Numbered from the stretch's first letter, positions 25,176 to 33,729 are shown. The stretch: 64,000 nt of DNA from Candidatus Rokuibacteriota bacterium (GCA_003220685.1 QHTE01000053.1:128893-192892), one strand, 5' to 3'. Notes: generated from the sequence alone by a model not told the origin. A program made the numbers and translations.

Positions 25176-26177
25176 TCAGGCGCTCGCCGGCATGATCATG
25201 GTCTTCACGCCGCGGCCGGCGGCGGCGTGTGCGAACGCATCGCCGATCCGCTCGAGCGGGAATCGCGCGGTGACCAGTCGCTTCAAGCCGAGCTTGGGCA
25301 TCAGCGCGAGGGCGCGCTTGTAGGCGGTACCGCGGCCGAATGCGCCGCCGATCCTGATCTCGCGGAAGTGCACGTCCCAGAGGTCGAGCGGCAGGACGCT
25401 CCCCTTGGGATTCACGCCGACGAGCTGGAAGAAACCGTTGGGACGGGTCAGCGCGATCGCCTCTCGGACCAGCTCGGGCTTGCCGACCGCCTCGCACACG
25501 ACGTCGGCGCCGCGCCCGCCCGTGAGCTCCATGATTCGAGCCCTCAGATCTTCGCGCACCGAATCGATCACCACGGCGGCGCCCAGGCTCTTCGCCATGC
25601 GGCGCCGCTCTTCGATGGGATCCGACATGATCAGGCGCTTCGCTCCCAGACGCCCCGCCAGCACCATGGTGACGAGCCCCATGATGCCGCCGCCGATGAC
25701 GAGCACGCTCGCGCCGCGCGGCATCCGAAAACCCTCGAGCCCGGCCAGACAGCAGGCGGTGGGCTCCGTCATCGCTGCGGTGGTCGGATCGAGCCCCCGC
25801 GGGAGCGCGTGGACGTTGCGCGCGGGCAACGCGACACGCTCGGCAAAGCCGCCGACGCGCACGCACTGCGGACACTGGCTCACGCGCCCGGCCGCACACT
25901 CCACGCATTTTCCGCAGCCGTAGGAGGGCTCGCAGCCGACCGCGCGTCCGACGAGGCTCTTGGGAACGCCGCGCCCGACCTCGCGCACAACGCCGGTGTA
26001 TTCGTGGCCGAGCACGAGCGGCGGCTTCCACGGGAACAGCCCCTGTGTCGCGTGGACGTCGGTGCCGCAGATGCCCGCGGCGTGCACGTCGACGACGACC
26101 TGCCCGGGCCCGGCGACGGGCTCCGGCGCCGTGTCGATCGTGAAGCGGTCCGCGCCTTGCCAGGTCGCGACTTTCAT
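25176..26177 (-). CDS. Zinc-dependent alcohol/polyol dehydrogenase (MDR family)
   Basis: The 333-residue enzyme has the catalytic zinc ligands in GICGTDVHATQG (Cys at about 37) and GHEYTG (His-Glu). The structural zinc cluster is CGKCVECAAGRVSQC, and the NAD-binding loop VIGGGIMGL. It resembles sorbitol/threonine dehydrogenase-type MDRs. It oxidises an alcohol with NAD(P). It lies between a damaged luciferase-like gene and the CoA-transferase gene on the same strand, with 9- and 15-bp gaps. Confidence 0.9.
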   Translation of the reverse strand: MKVATWQGADRFTIDTAPEPVAGPGQVVVDVHAAGICGTDVHATQGLFPWKPPLVLGHEYTGVVREVGRGVPKSLVGRAVGCEPSYGCGKCVECAAGRVSQCPQCVRVGGFAERVALPARNVHALPRGLDPTTAAMTEPTACCLAGLEGFRMPRGASVLVIGGGIMGLVTMVLAGRLGAKRLIMSDPIEERRRMAKSLGAAVVIDSVREDLRARIMELTGGRGADVVCEAVGKPELVREAIALTRPNGFFQLVGVNPKGSVLPLDLWDVHFREIRIGGAFGRGTAYKRALALMPKLGLKRLVTARFPLERIGDAFAHAAAGRGVKTMIMPASA

Positions 26178-26186
26178 ATCAGTACC

Positions 26187-26811
26187 TCACCTCGCGGGTG
26201 TCGCCTCGGCGTGCCGGGAGAATTGCGGCATCACCTCGGTGGCGAGCAGCTCCATCGAGCGGCGCCAGAGCTTGGGCTGATCGAAGGAGAGCCCGTTCTC
26301 CGGGTCCGACAGGTAGTCCTCCGCTTCGGCGTCGGTCTCGGCGACGAGCATGGTGCGCGACACGCGCCAGACGTCGGGGTCCGGCCGCCGGCCGACCTTT
26401 TCGCAGCCTTCGATGTAGCGCTCCCAGTGGCCGCGCAGATACCGGCGGTGGAAGAACTGCCCGGAGATCGGGATCCAGCCCAGCTCGCCGGCCGTGCGCG
26501 CGCTCGACGAGTTGGGCGTCAGGATCGAGAGCGCGATCGGCGGATGCGGCTGCTGGAACGGCCGGGGCATGTAGCCCACCTTGAACTCGGGCCAGATGGC
26601 CTGCTCGAGCGCAATCTTCCAGAAGCGGCCGTCCATCCGGTAGGGCGGATCCTGGGACCAGAGCTTCAGCACCATGTCGATGGACTCGAGCACCATCTGC
26701 TTGCTCGCCGACGAATGCCTCGGAAAGGCCGAGCCGATCCGCGAGGACGATCGCCTCCTGGTCCTCTTCGAGCAGGGCGGCGTAGTCGCGCGCGGGGTGG
26801 TGGAAGGCCAT
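26187..26811 (-). pseudogene. Luciferase-like (LLM) flavin oxidoreductase with an internal deletion and frame change
   Basis: From the ATG at 26811 one frame gives DYAALLEEDQEAIVLADRLG and then LSEAFVGEQ, the normal N-terminal unit. The C-terminal part (KQMVLESIDMVLKLWSQDPP, FKVGYMPRPFQQPHPPIALS, GHWERYIEGCEKVGRRP) lies in another frame starting within GAGCAAGCAG. Intact relatives have roughly 80-90 residues between these two points, covering the flavin-binding core. The deletion is out of frame, so the product is lost. The gene leads the dehydrogenase/CoA-transferase cluster. Confidence 0.82.
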
Positions 26812-26886
26812 CGCCGGACGCTCCTTTCGATCTCCGGTGAGGCTATCACACGCTGCGGAATGACATACAATCCGCCCAATCTCTTT

Positions 26887-26942
26887 TATAGGCGCGCCTC
26901 GGCCGGGCGGGGCCCTAGCCCCGACGGCCTGCAGCGCGCACC
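26887..26942. repeat. Dispersed repeat family A, inverted single copy
   Basis: TATAGGCGCGCCTCGGCC, GGGGCC and CCCCGACGGCCTGCAGCGCG are the reverse complement of the family A unit at 5003-5067, with a few substitutions. It lies between the divergent luciferase-like remnant and the carboxymuconolactone-decarboxylase-like gene, ending 10 bp before that gene's ribosome site. Confidence 0.8.
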
Positions 26943-26962
26943 ACCGAAAAGGAGCCCCCACC

Positions 26963-27355
26963 ATGGCCGTGAGCGAGACCTACGAGAAGGGACGCGAGAT
27001 GCGTCGCCAGCTGCTCGGCGACGCCTACATCGAGCGCATCAACCAGACCGCGTACGCCGATCCCCACATGAAAAAGTTCCTCGACGTGGCGACCGAGAAC
27101 GTGTTCGGCGCCCTGTGGACGCGGCCGGGATTGGATCTCAAGACTCGTACCTTGATCTGCGTCGTGTCCGACGCCGCGACGGCGCGCACGCCCGAGCTCG
27201 CCCTCCATGTCCGAATGGCGCGCCGACAGGGCTGGAGCGAGGACGAGCTGATCGAGGTGCTCCTGCACCTCTCCGGCTACGTGGGAGTGCCGCTGATCCG
27301 CGAGGCGATGCTCACGGCGAAGGAGGTGTTCGCCGAGATGCGCAAGGAGCGCTGA
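26963..27355 (+). CDS. Carboxymuconolactone decarboxylase (CMD/AhpD-like) family protein
   Basis: The 130-residue all-helical protein has the CMD core DLKTRTLICVVSDAATARTP, then ELALHVRMARRQGWSEDELI and LLHLSGYVGVPLIREAM. The redox CxxC of AhpD is absent, so it belongs with decarboxylase-like rather than peroxidase-like members. AAAAGGAG precedes the ATG. Likely a small oligomeric enzyme acting on an aromatic-degradation lactone or similar; the assignment to a reaction is open. Confidence 0.85.
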   Translation: MAVSETYEKGREMRRQLLGDAYIERINQTAYADPHMKKFLDVATENVFGALWTRPGLDLKTRTLICVVSDAATARTPELALHVRMARRQGWSEDELIEVLLHLSGYVGVPLIREAMLTAKEVFAEMRKER

Positions 27356-27367
27356 CCGCGGCGGCGA

Positions 27368-27451
27368 TCAGGTGAGGAAGCGCCGGTAAGCCAGCGCGAC
27401 GATCAACGCCAGGGCGAGCTGGAATAGGTCCAGGGGAGAAATCACGGGCAT
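27368..27451 (-). CDS. Possible 27-residue single-helix membrane peptide
   Basis: A short frame MPVISPLDLFQLALAL-IVALAYRRFLT gives one hydrophobic helix followed by a basic end, the topology of small membrane peptides. There is no clear ribosome site. It could also be the tail of a lost larger gene. Confidence 0.3.
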   Translation of the reverse strand: MPVISPLDLFQLALALIVALAYRRFLT

Positions 27452-27736
27452 CACGTTTGGCCACCCTCCCACAGGGTGTCTGTATCGTTGTCGGTTTCGA
27501 CCACTGCCCCGGCGCTCGCGATGGAGCTGCAAGCGATGTACCCGCCGTCCATTCTCCGGAGAGCGCGCGGGCGAACCGCGCGAAAGGGCTCGGGGACCGT
27601 ACCGCGACCGTGTGCGGGCGCCAGCGCGGTCGGCGCGGCCCGGTCGTGAAAGCGTAAAGCCTTCCGACGATGCTGCCGTTCGGGTTCCAGAATTTGCGAC
27701 AAGCCGGGCGTGCTATCGTCGCCCCGGGAGGTCCTC
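27452..27736. other. Intergenic stretch without a recognised gene
   Basis: Both strands were read; no frame shows a family motif. The right end (GGGAGG at 27726-27731) is the ribosome site of the SDR fragment. Confidence 0.5.
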
Positions 27737-27937
27737 ATGTCCGTCGTCCTCGTCACGGATAGCATCACCGGCATCGGCCTCGCCACGGCGCTCCACTTCG
27801 GGCGCCTCGGCGACGGAGTGTACGCCGGAGTCCGCAACATCGCCACCGCGACCGAGCTCACCACGGCAGTCGAGGTCGAGAAGCTGCCGGATTTCAGTGG
27901 TAAACGGACTTCAGTGGCAAGAGGGAGGAATCCATGA
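27737..27937 (+). pseudogene. SDR N-terminal fragment directly in front of the selenoprotein gene
   Basis: The 66-residue frame starts MSVVLVTDSITGIGLATALH and continues GVYAGVRNIATATELTTAVE, the first Rossmann unit of an SDR. After about 53 residues family similarity stops (DFSGKRTSVARGRNP), so around 200 residues are missing. Its stop TGA overlaps the ATG of the selenoprotein gene as ATGA. Ribosomes finishing this remnant could restart on the selenoprotein, so the fragment may have become a translational leader; this is inference. Confidence 0.65.
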
Positions 27938-29580
27938 GCGCTGACAAGATCATGGTGCTGAACCCGATGGGCTTTCCGCCGAACGTGGTGAACAAGCCGC
28001 TGGCGCCTCGTCTGTCCACGCTCGAGGGCAAGACCGTCTATCTCGTCGACTGCCGCTTCGACGACTCCGACGTCTTCCTCAAGCAGGTGCAGGCGTGGTT
28101 CGGCGAGCACATGCCGGGCGTGCGCACGGTCTTCAAGCCGCTCTCGAGCGTCTATCTGAAGGACGATCCCGCGACCTGGGAGGAGATCAAGGCGAGGGGG
28201 CACGCCGCGATCGTCGGCGTCGGCCACTGAAGCACCTGCGCGCCGGCGGTCGCCGCGCACGCGATGACGATCGAAGCGCAGTACGGAGTGCCCACCGTCG
28301 CCATGCACACCGACAAGTTCGACCGCGTGGCCCGCTCCGTGGCCGCGGTCAACGGCATGTCCGAGCTCCGACAGGTGTTCGTCCCCCAGCCGGTCATGGG
28401 CAAGACACAAGCCGAGCTCCGCGCCTACGTCGACGGGCGGGATCCGCTGACCGGGCGCCCGGTCATGCAGGAGGTCGTCGAGGGGCTCACGGCGCCGTTC
28501 GACGGCCGCGGGGTGGGGACGATCGAGTACGACCGGTCGACGCCACGACTGGTCGAGGCGGACACGGAGGAGAACCTGCATCGGTTGTTCATGGAGAGCC
28601 GGTGGACGGACTATCTCCCGATCGTGCTCCCGACCGAGGAGCGCGTCGCGGCCATGCTGGCGGCGACGCGCCGCAAGCCGGACGAGGTCGTCGGGCGCAT
28701 GCGCCCCACGCACTTCCGCGAGGCGTGGGAGTACACGGTCGAGAAGGTGGCGGTGAACGCCGTGATGGCCGGCGCCCGACCGGAGTACTTCCCGGTGATC
28801 CTGGCGCTGGCGGCCACCGGCGTCAGCGCCCGCGGCAGCACGACCAGCTCGATGGCCGCGATGGCCGTGGTCAACGGGCCGATCCGCAACGAGATCAAGA
28901 TGAACGCCGGGACCGGGGCGCTCGCGCCCTACAACCACGCCAACGCGACGATCGGCCGCGCGTACGGTCTGCTCTCGCAGAATCTCCAGGGCGGGTCCGT
29001 GCCCGGGCTCACCTACATGGGCTCGCAGGGCAACAACTACGCCTACAACAGCATCACGTTCCCGGAGAACGAGGAGCGGAGCCCCTGGGAGCCGTTCCAC
29101 GTCCAGCACGGCTTCCGTCCGACCGACAGCACCGTGAGCGTCTTCAGCGGCTGTCGCGCGACGGCGTACACGCTCGGCATTCGCGAGAAGCACTGGCGCG
29201 AGCACGTCCGCAACATGCTGCGCGGCATGGATCCGCACATCCCGCCCGTGTTCGTGATCGATCCGATCACCGCGCGCCAGTTCATCGACCGCGGCGGCTT
29301 CACGAAGAAGGACGCGCTGATCGACTGGGTGTACGAGAACGCGCGGATGCCGGCCGCCGAGTTCTGGGACTACCAGCTCGTCCAGAACTATATCTACCCG
29401 CGCGCGACGTTCGGCGAGGAGCCCTGGGCGACGAAGCTCAAGGCCGCGCCGGACGAGATGGTCCAGATGTTCAAGCGCGAGGACATCCACGTGGTGGTCG
29501 TCGGCGGGGAGACGAACGGCTACTGGCGGATCGTGGGCGCCACGTACGCGAAGACCGTGTCGGTCGACGACTGGCGGTAG
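27934..29580 (+). CDS. UGSC-family selenoprotein (Sec at residue 99, in-frame UGA)
   Basis: Reading the TGA at 28228-28230 as selenocysteine gives one 548-residue protein; there is no other stop. The first part (MVLNPMGFPPNVVNKPLAPR, LEGKTVYLVDCRFDDSDVFL) leads to AIVGVGH-U-STCAPAVAAHAMT. This is a Sec-x-x-Cys pair in the position of the U/C-G-S-C motif of the family annotated by NCBI as UGSC (seleno)protein. The second part holds MRPTHFREAWEYTVEKVAVN, TGALAPYNHANATIGRAYGL, a lone cysteine in FSGCRATAYT and a conserved-looking end. Without read-through the first part would be 98 residues and the remainder would lack a ribosome site. GGGAGGA precedes the ATG. The family's reaction is not established; a redox role of the U-x-x-C pair is inference. 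A selenocysteine insertion hairpin follows the UGA (28237-28259). Confidence 0.88.
28237..28259 (+). promoter_or_regulatory. Bacterial SECIS-like hairpin downstream of the in-frame UGA
   Basis: Five pairs (28237-28241 with 28255-28259), a 3-nt bulge (28242-28244), three pairs (GGC 28245-28247 with GCC 28252-28254) and the tetraloop GGUC (28248-28251). The loop begins 18 nt after the UGA. In known bacterial SECIS elements SelB binds an apical loop with conserved G residues, about 16-37 nt after UGA; the E. coli fdhF loop is also GGUC. Spacing and loop therefore fit well. The hairpin also encodes ACAPAVAAHA-type residues, as required of a coding-region SECIS. Confidence 0.75.
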
Positions 29581-29658
29581 GGACGGGCTGGCTCCGCACT
29601 AGCTATCGCGTCCGACTGGTTCTTTGGTGGCGATCAGCGGCCGTCTTAAGGTGGTGGT

Positions 29659-30486
29659 ATGCCCGCACACCATCACCGCTCACGTGCCCGCTGGAACACC
29701 AGCGCATCATTGGTCGTCCTGATTGTCGGCCTTCTCGGGGCGGTGCCGCTCGCTGGCACCGGCCCGGCCCAGGTGACGTTCCCGGCCGCCCCCGCGGGGG
29801 GCGCCGCCGTTGTCGACGAAGCGAGGCTGATCGCCCCGCTCCATCAAGTGGATATCGAAGGGCTTGCCTTAGAGCTCAAGCGCGAGCATGGCTATCCCGT
29901 GACCGTGGTCACGATCCAGTCGCTCTCGGCTCACGGTGCCGGCGGTTACACGATCGAGCGGTACGCGTCCGAGTTGCTGAAGGCGTGGCCCCCCGACGCG
30001 GACCGGCAGGGCTACGGCCTCACGCTGCTCGTCTCGGCCGACGATCGACTCGCGCGCATCGAGCTCGGGTCCGCGTGGCGTGGAGTGCACGACGGTCGGG
30101 CTCGGGAGATCATGGACCATCTGATCCTGCCGGCGTTCCGTCGTGGCGAGCTTTCCAAGGGGATCCTGGCCGCCGTAAAGGGATTCGATGCCATGGGCCG
30201 CGGGCGTCGGCTGCCGGGCGAGTCCTGGTTCGGGTGGCTGATCCCGGCGGCCCTGGCCCCGGCGGATCAGCCGTGGTGGCTCATGCCGGCGATCGCCGCG
30301 GGCGCCATTGTGCTCGTCGCCGGCATCCTCTCTCTCGCTCGGAGCGGGCGAAAGGGCCTCGCGTGGGCGGCCGCCGGATTCTTCGGCGCCATCCTCCTCT
30401 CGCGGGTGATCGCCATGGCCAAGGGCGACGACTCGGGCGATTCCGGAGGCTCGACGGAGAGCAGCGGCGCTACTGGGAAATGGTAG
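29659..30486 (+). CDS. TPM-domain (YgcG-like) membrane-anchored protein
   Basis: The 275-residue protein has a signal or anchor segment at about 16-37 (SLVVLIVGLLGAVPLAG). A TPM domain follows (VVDEARLIAPLHQVDIEGLA, then DADRQGYGLTLLVSADDRLA, RIELGSAWRGVHDG, HLILPAFRRGELSKGI). Two hydrophobic segments lie around 185-230, and the tail is Ser/Gly/Asp-rich (SGDSGGSTESSGATGKW), as in YgcG proteins ending in GGGGASG-like runs. The role is unknown; family members are linked to membrane or repair functions. The 78 bp before it hold no gene. Confidence 0.8.
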   Translation: MPAHHHRSRARWNTSASLVVLIVGLLGAVPLAGTGPAQVTFPAAPAGGAAVVDEARLIAPLHQVDIEGLALELKREHGYPVTVVTIQSLSAHGAGGYTIERYASELLKAWPPDADRQGYGLTLLVSADDRLARIELGSAWRGVHDGRAREIMDHLILPAFRRGELSKGILAAVKGFDAMGRGRRLPGESWFGWLIPAALAPADQPWWLMPAIAAGAIVLVAGILSLARSGRKGLAWAAAGFFGAILLSRVIAMAKGDDSGDSGGSTESSGATGKW

Positions 30487-30535
30487 TGCGCGCCGCAGGC
30501 CGTCGCGGGGCTGGGGTCCCGCCGGCCGAGGCGCT
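30486..30535. repeat. Dispersed repeat family A, single shortened copy
   Basis: GTGCGCGCCGCAGGCCGTCG, GGGGCTGGGGTCCCG and CCGGCCGAGGCGC match the 5003-5067 unit; the terminal CGCCTATA is lost. It starts at the stop codon of the TPM gene and ends at the stop codon of the amidohydrolase remnant, filling exactly the space between convergent genes. Confidence 0.8.
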
Positions 30536-30752
30536 TAGATCCCCAGCAGGCGCTCGAGGTTGCGCCAGAGGATCGCTTCCTTCTCTGCCTGCGTGAGGCT
30601 CTCCATCGCCAGAATCCACGAGACGGGCCAGTCGAGCGCCATGTCGTACGGCCAGTCCGTGCCGAAGACGACGCGATCGGCGCCGACGGTGTCGATGAGA
30701 AAGCGCAGCGCCGATTCGGTGTAGACGATGCAGTCGTAGTAGAAGCGCCGGG
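30535..30752 (-). pseudogene. Amidohydrolase family protein, C-terminal fragment
   Basis: On the minus strand a 70-residue stretch reads RRFYYDCIVYTESALRFLID, VGADRVVFGTDWPYDMAL, and LTQAEKEAILWRNLERLLGI before the stop. This is the C-terminal end of amidohydrolase_2 (ACMSD-like) proteins; VVFGTDWPY contains the metal-binding Asp. The other 200 or more residues are gone. The frame meets a plus-strand gene that is also missing its 5' part, so one deletion between divergent genes probably removed both starts. Confidence 0.75.
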
Positions 30753-31483
30753 TGCTGGATCAGAGCTATCCGTTCCTGATGGAAAAGCCGATGGGCGTCG
30801 ACGCCGAGGAGGTGCGGCGCGTCGCCGACCGCGCCGCCGCCAAGAACGCCTTCGTCGCCGTGCCGCTCGGCCAGCGCTACCAACCCTTCGTCGCCCGCGC
30901 CCGCGCGCTCGTGGCCGAGGCGCGATTCGGGCCGCTGTCGCACGTCTACTTTCGCCTGAATCGTCCCACCTCGGCGCGGTACGTCGCGTGGGACGCGCCG
31001 TGGATGCTGGATCCGAAGCAAGCAGGCGGCGGCTGCCTGCGCAACCTGGGCCCGCACGGCCTCGATCTGTTCCTGTTCCTGACGGGAGAAGACGCGCAGG
31101 TGACGGGAGCCCAGCTCAGCTCACGGGCGCTCGGTCAGGCGGTCGAGGACTACGCCTCGGTCCTGCTGCGCTCGCAGAGCGGCGTGCTGGGCACGATCGA
31201 GGTCGGGAACACGTTTCCGCGACTCGGCACCGACGGGGAATCGAAGATCGCCTGGCGCGACGCGATCCTGGTCCTCAAGGACGACACGCTTCGGCTGACG
31301 ACGGCGACTGGCGAAGAAACGACGTCGGGCGCGCCCACCGAGCCGCTCGCACTGACGGCGCTGCGCGACGCCCTCGACCACTGGCGGCGGGGCGCCCCGC
31401 CGCCCATCAGCGTGCACGATTGCCTGCGCGCGGTGCGCCTGATCGACCAGGCGTACGCGCTGGCCGGGCGGCGGCGAGGCTGA
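30752..31483 (+). pseudogene. Gfo/Idh/MocA oxidoreductase lacking the N-terminal Rossmann domain
   Basis: The 243-residue frame starts just before the conserved EKP motif (YPFLMEKPMGVDAEEVRRVA) and continues through LGQRYQPFVARARAL, GCLRNLGPHGLDLFLFL (catalytic His region) and the C-terminal ISVHDCLRAVRLIDQAY. The first 90-100 residues with the GxGxxG dinucleotide site are missing. The apparent start codon sits in the junction with the amidohydrolase remnant. It cannot bind NAD(P) normally. Confidence 0.78.
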
Positions 31484-31504
31484 TCGCGCGCGAGAGGTCC
31501 GCTG

Positions 31505-31554
31505 AAAAAACTCGCGGCGCGCCGCGGCGACAATCTTCGTCGCGGCACGCCGCG
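31505..31554 (-). terminator. Intrinsic terminator for the thioredoxin-like gene (also serves the convergent gene)
   Basis: An 18-bp stem with one mismatch and one G-U pair is formed by 31513-31530 and 31537-31554 with loop CAATCT. Read on the minus strand it is followed by a run of six T (31505-31510). It lies between convergent genes, so the same stem may slow plus-strand transcription too. Confidence 0.8.
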
Positions 31555-31580
31555 CGGACCAGCACCGCCGATGGGCGGGG

Positions 31581-32177
31581 TTACTTCTTGGCGAGCCCGA
31601 GCCGCTGCTCGAGCACGAGCCGAACTTCCTGCGCGGCGGCGCGCCAGAGCGGACCGCCCGGCGTCGCGTACAGGTCGCCGACCTGCTTGCGCATCTCGTT
31701 CATCGCCTCGTCCGCCTTCTCCTTCGGCGCGACGTCGACGGTCTTGGCGCGGATCTGCGCAGCCTTGCCCGTCGCGGCGTGAGAGCGCTCGATCCAGCGG
31801 CCGATCTCGTTCCAGTCCCTGTCGAAGAACGCGATGACCGGAATGGACTGATAGCCGTTGTTGAGATAGGTGTCGCGCAGATCGGCTTCCTTGTCGCGGA
31901 AGAAGACCCGGAGCTCGCAGCCCGGAATCGCCTCGCAGATGTGCGCGAGCAGCGGCGAGTTGCGATGCACGTCGCCGCACCAGTTCTCGGCCAGCATCAT
32001 GGCGTACTTGACCCCATTGACGCTGCCGAAGAACTTCCGCTCGTCGTCGGTCAGCGCCGACTTCGAGTAGTACTCCTCGGTGCGCGCCCTGGTGTCGGCC
32101 ATCTGGGCCATGTAGTCCTTCCAGGACAGGCCTTTTGAAAAGCGCTGGGCGTCGAGGGGGATCTTCAGCTGAGCCAT
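31581..32177 (-). CDS. Thioredoxin-fold protein with a degenerate active site
   Basis: The 198-residue protein has a thioredoxin-like core: MMLAENWCGDVHRNSPLLAH (about 68-87), then LRVFFRDKEADLRDTYLNNG and the cis-proline segment YQSIPVIAFFDRD. Only one active-site cysteine is kept (WCGDV instead of WCxxC), so it would act as a monothiol or reductase-like protein. The C-terminal helical part ends LVLEQRLGLAKK. The family is commonly annotated as thioredoxin family protein. A strong terminator follows the gene. Confidence 0.85.
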   Translation of the reverse strand: MAQLKIPLDAQRFSKGLSWKDYMAQMADTRARTEEYYSKSALTDDERKFFGSVNGVKYAMMLAENWCGDVHRNSPLLAHICEAIPGCELRVFFRDKEADLRDTYLNNGYQSIPVIAFFDRDWNEIGRWIERSHAATGKAAQIRAKTVDVAPKEKADEAMNEMRKQVGDLYATPGGPLWRAAAQEVRLVLEQRLGLAKK

Positions 32178-32462
32178 CGAGTCTCTCCTTTGTTGGTGTT
32201 CGACTACGGGCCTTTGTTATACACCAAAGCACAAGGCCGCAACAGCGATGCCCCGCCGGCCGATGTCCTGACATCCAGACCGACAGTCCGTGGCACCTTC
32301 GAGGACGGAAACGGCAAACGAAACGCTGAAAAACCCCCGCTCTGCTTCGTAAGCGCCCAATTTCTCAAGGCCCCCTTTGTGGCACACCGGTTGCTCGATC
32401 CCCAGGCGGCGTATTGCGCCCGGGTTCCGGCGCGCTGAGCTCCCGGAAGGGGAGGGCCGGTC
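32178..32462. other. Intergenic region between divergent genes
   Basis: No gene was recognised. On the minus strand TATAAC (about 32216-32221) with TTGCGG 15 bp upstream may be a weak promoter for the thioredoxin-like gene. AAGGGGAGG at the right end is the ribosome site of the gene at 32463. Confidence 0.4.
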
Positions 32463-33689
32463 ATGAAGACCGCGGTCGGACTGATTGCGACGACGATCAT
32501 CACGGCGATGGGGGCCACCGGCGCCTCCGCCGAGTGGCGTCTGTACGTGAATCGCGACAACAGGGCCTGGTCCCTGGAACGCGCCTACGTATCCAACGAT
32601 GAGTGCGACCGCGCCGCGCGGACGCTGTACCGTTCCGGCCAGGCGCTCGGCGTCGGCTGCGCGGAATATCCGGCGCCCAGCTCGGCGCAAGCTCCGCCTC
32701 CCCGGCCTGCCGAATACTCGCGTTCGACCACGATCGAGCGGGAAGTCGCGCGAGCCGAGGAGACGCGGCGTACGAGCACATCGCGGGCGCCCCGAGTCAC
32801 CCAGTATTCCGCTCGGCGCGCGCCACGCCCGGCCCCGGTGCCCGAGTCTCACCCCGCGGCGGTCATCTTTCCGCCGAGCGGAGGCATCGAGATCCGACAG
32901 GAAACGCCGCCGCGCCCGGCCGTCGCGCCTCCGCCGGTGCCGCAGCCGCGCGCTCAGACCACCCCGGCGGTCGCGCAGCGCAACGCTATCGCGCAGCCCA
33001 GTACCGACGACGACAAGAGCTCGGCGGCGGTGACGCTCGCCAAGGCGGCGACCGAAGCCTCATCCGCTTCAGCGCGCGAGGCGGAGACCGCAGCGGCCAA
33101 GCGAGAGCCGGTAGTCGTCATCGACAAGGTCGAGCTTGGCACAACGCTCGCGGTCTTCGGCGGTGTGGCGCTCGTGATCATGACGGGCGTCGCCTACAGC
33201 GTGTATCGAGTCGCCCGCACGAATCCTCTTCGCGGGCTGGCCTTGGGCTTGATGGAAGTCGGCCTGCTCACCGCCGCGCTCGCGTACCCCATCGTCGAGC
33301 TGTGGACGCGGCTCAGGATCTCGGAAGCGATCGTTCTGTCGTGGATGCCCGGCTTGCTCGCCGGCATCATGATTGCGGGCGTCGGCGTGATCGTGCTCGC
33401 GCTGGAGCTCACGCGGAAGCCCGCGCGCGCGACAGCGACCGGTGCGCCGGCTGGCGCCGCCAAGCGCAAGCCGCAGGCTCCCGTGGCACTGATCAAGCCG
33501 GGCGAGTACATCAAGACCGGCGAGCCTGGCAAACCGGTCGAGCCCCTCAGACCTCTACAACCCGTCCCTCCCCTGGAGTCCGCCAGGCCGCTCGAACCCG
33601 TCAAGCCGGCTGAGGCGTCCAAGGCGACCGGGCCCGTCGAGCCGGTGAAGCCTTCAGATGCGCCTGCGCCGGTGGTCGGGGGCTCCTGA
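32463..33689 (+). CDS. Unknown exported protein with proline-rich region, membrane helices and PVEP repeats
   Basis: The 408-residue protein has a signal peptide (1-23, cleavage near GASA-EW), a short cysteine-containing domain WRLYVNRDNRAWSLERAYVS with two cysteines at about 46 and 63, and a long Pro/Ala/Arg-rich segment. Three hydrophobic stretches follow (about 224-248, 258-278, 296-316). The tail is built of imperfect GKPVEPLRPLQP/ARPLEPVKPAEA/GPVEPVKP units. I do not recognise the family. The organisation suggests an envelope protein spanning the periplasm. Similar PVEP-coding DNA recurs after both porin genes. Confidence 0.7.
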   Translation: MKTAVGLIATTIITAMGATGASAEWRLYVNRDNRAWSLERAYVSNDECDRAARTLYRSGQALGVGCAEYPAPSSAQAPPPRPAEYSRSTTIEREVARAEETRRTSTSRAPRVTQYSARRAPRPAPVPESHPAAVIFPPSGGIEIRQETPPRPAVAPPPVPQPRAQTTPAVAQRNAIAQPSTDDDKSSAAVTLAKAATEASSASAREAETAAAKREPVVVIDKVELGTTLAVFGGVALVIMTGVAYSVYRVARTNPLRGLALGLMEVGLLTAALAYPIVELWTRLRISEAIVLSWMPGLLAGIMIAGVGVIVLALELTRKPARATATGAPAGAAKRKPQAPVALIKPGEYIKTGEPGKPVEPLRPLQPVPPLESARPLEPVKPAEASKATGPVEPVKPSDAPAPVVGGS

Positions 33690-33729
33690 GCAGGAAGACT
33701 CCGCGCCGCCGACTGCGCTTACGCGGCCC

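Noticed and set aside
23904..26840. A 978-codon plus-strand open frame
   Set aside because: It is antisense to the CoA-transferase, dehydrogenase and LLM genes, which have clear family motifs.
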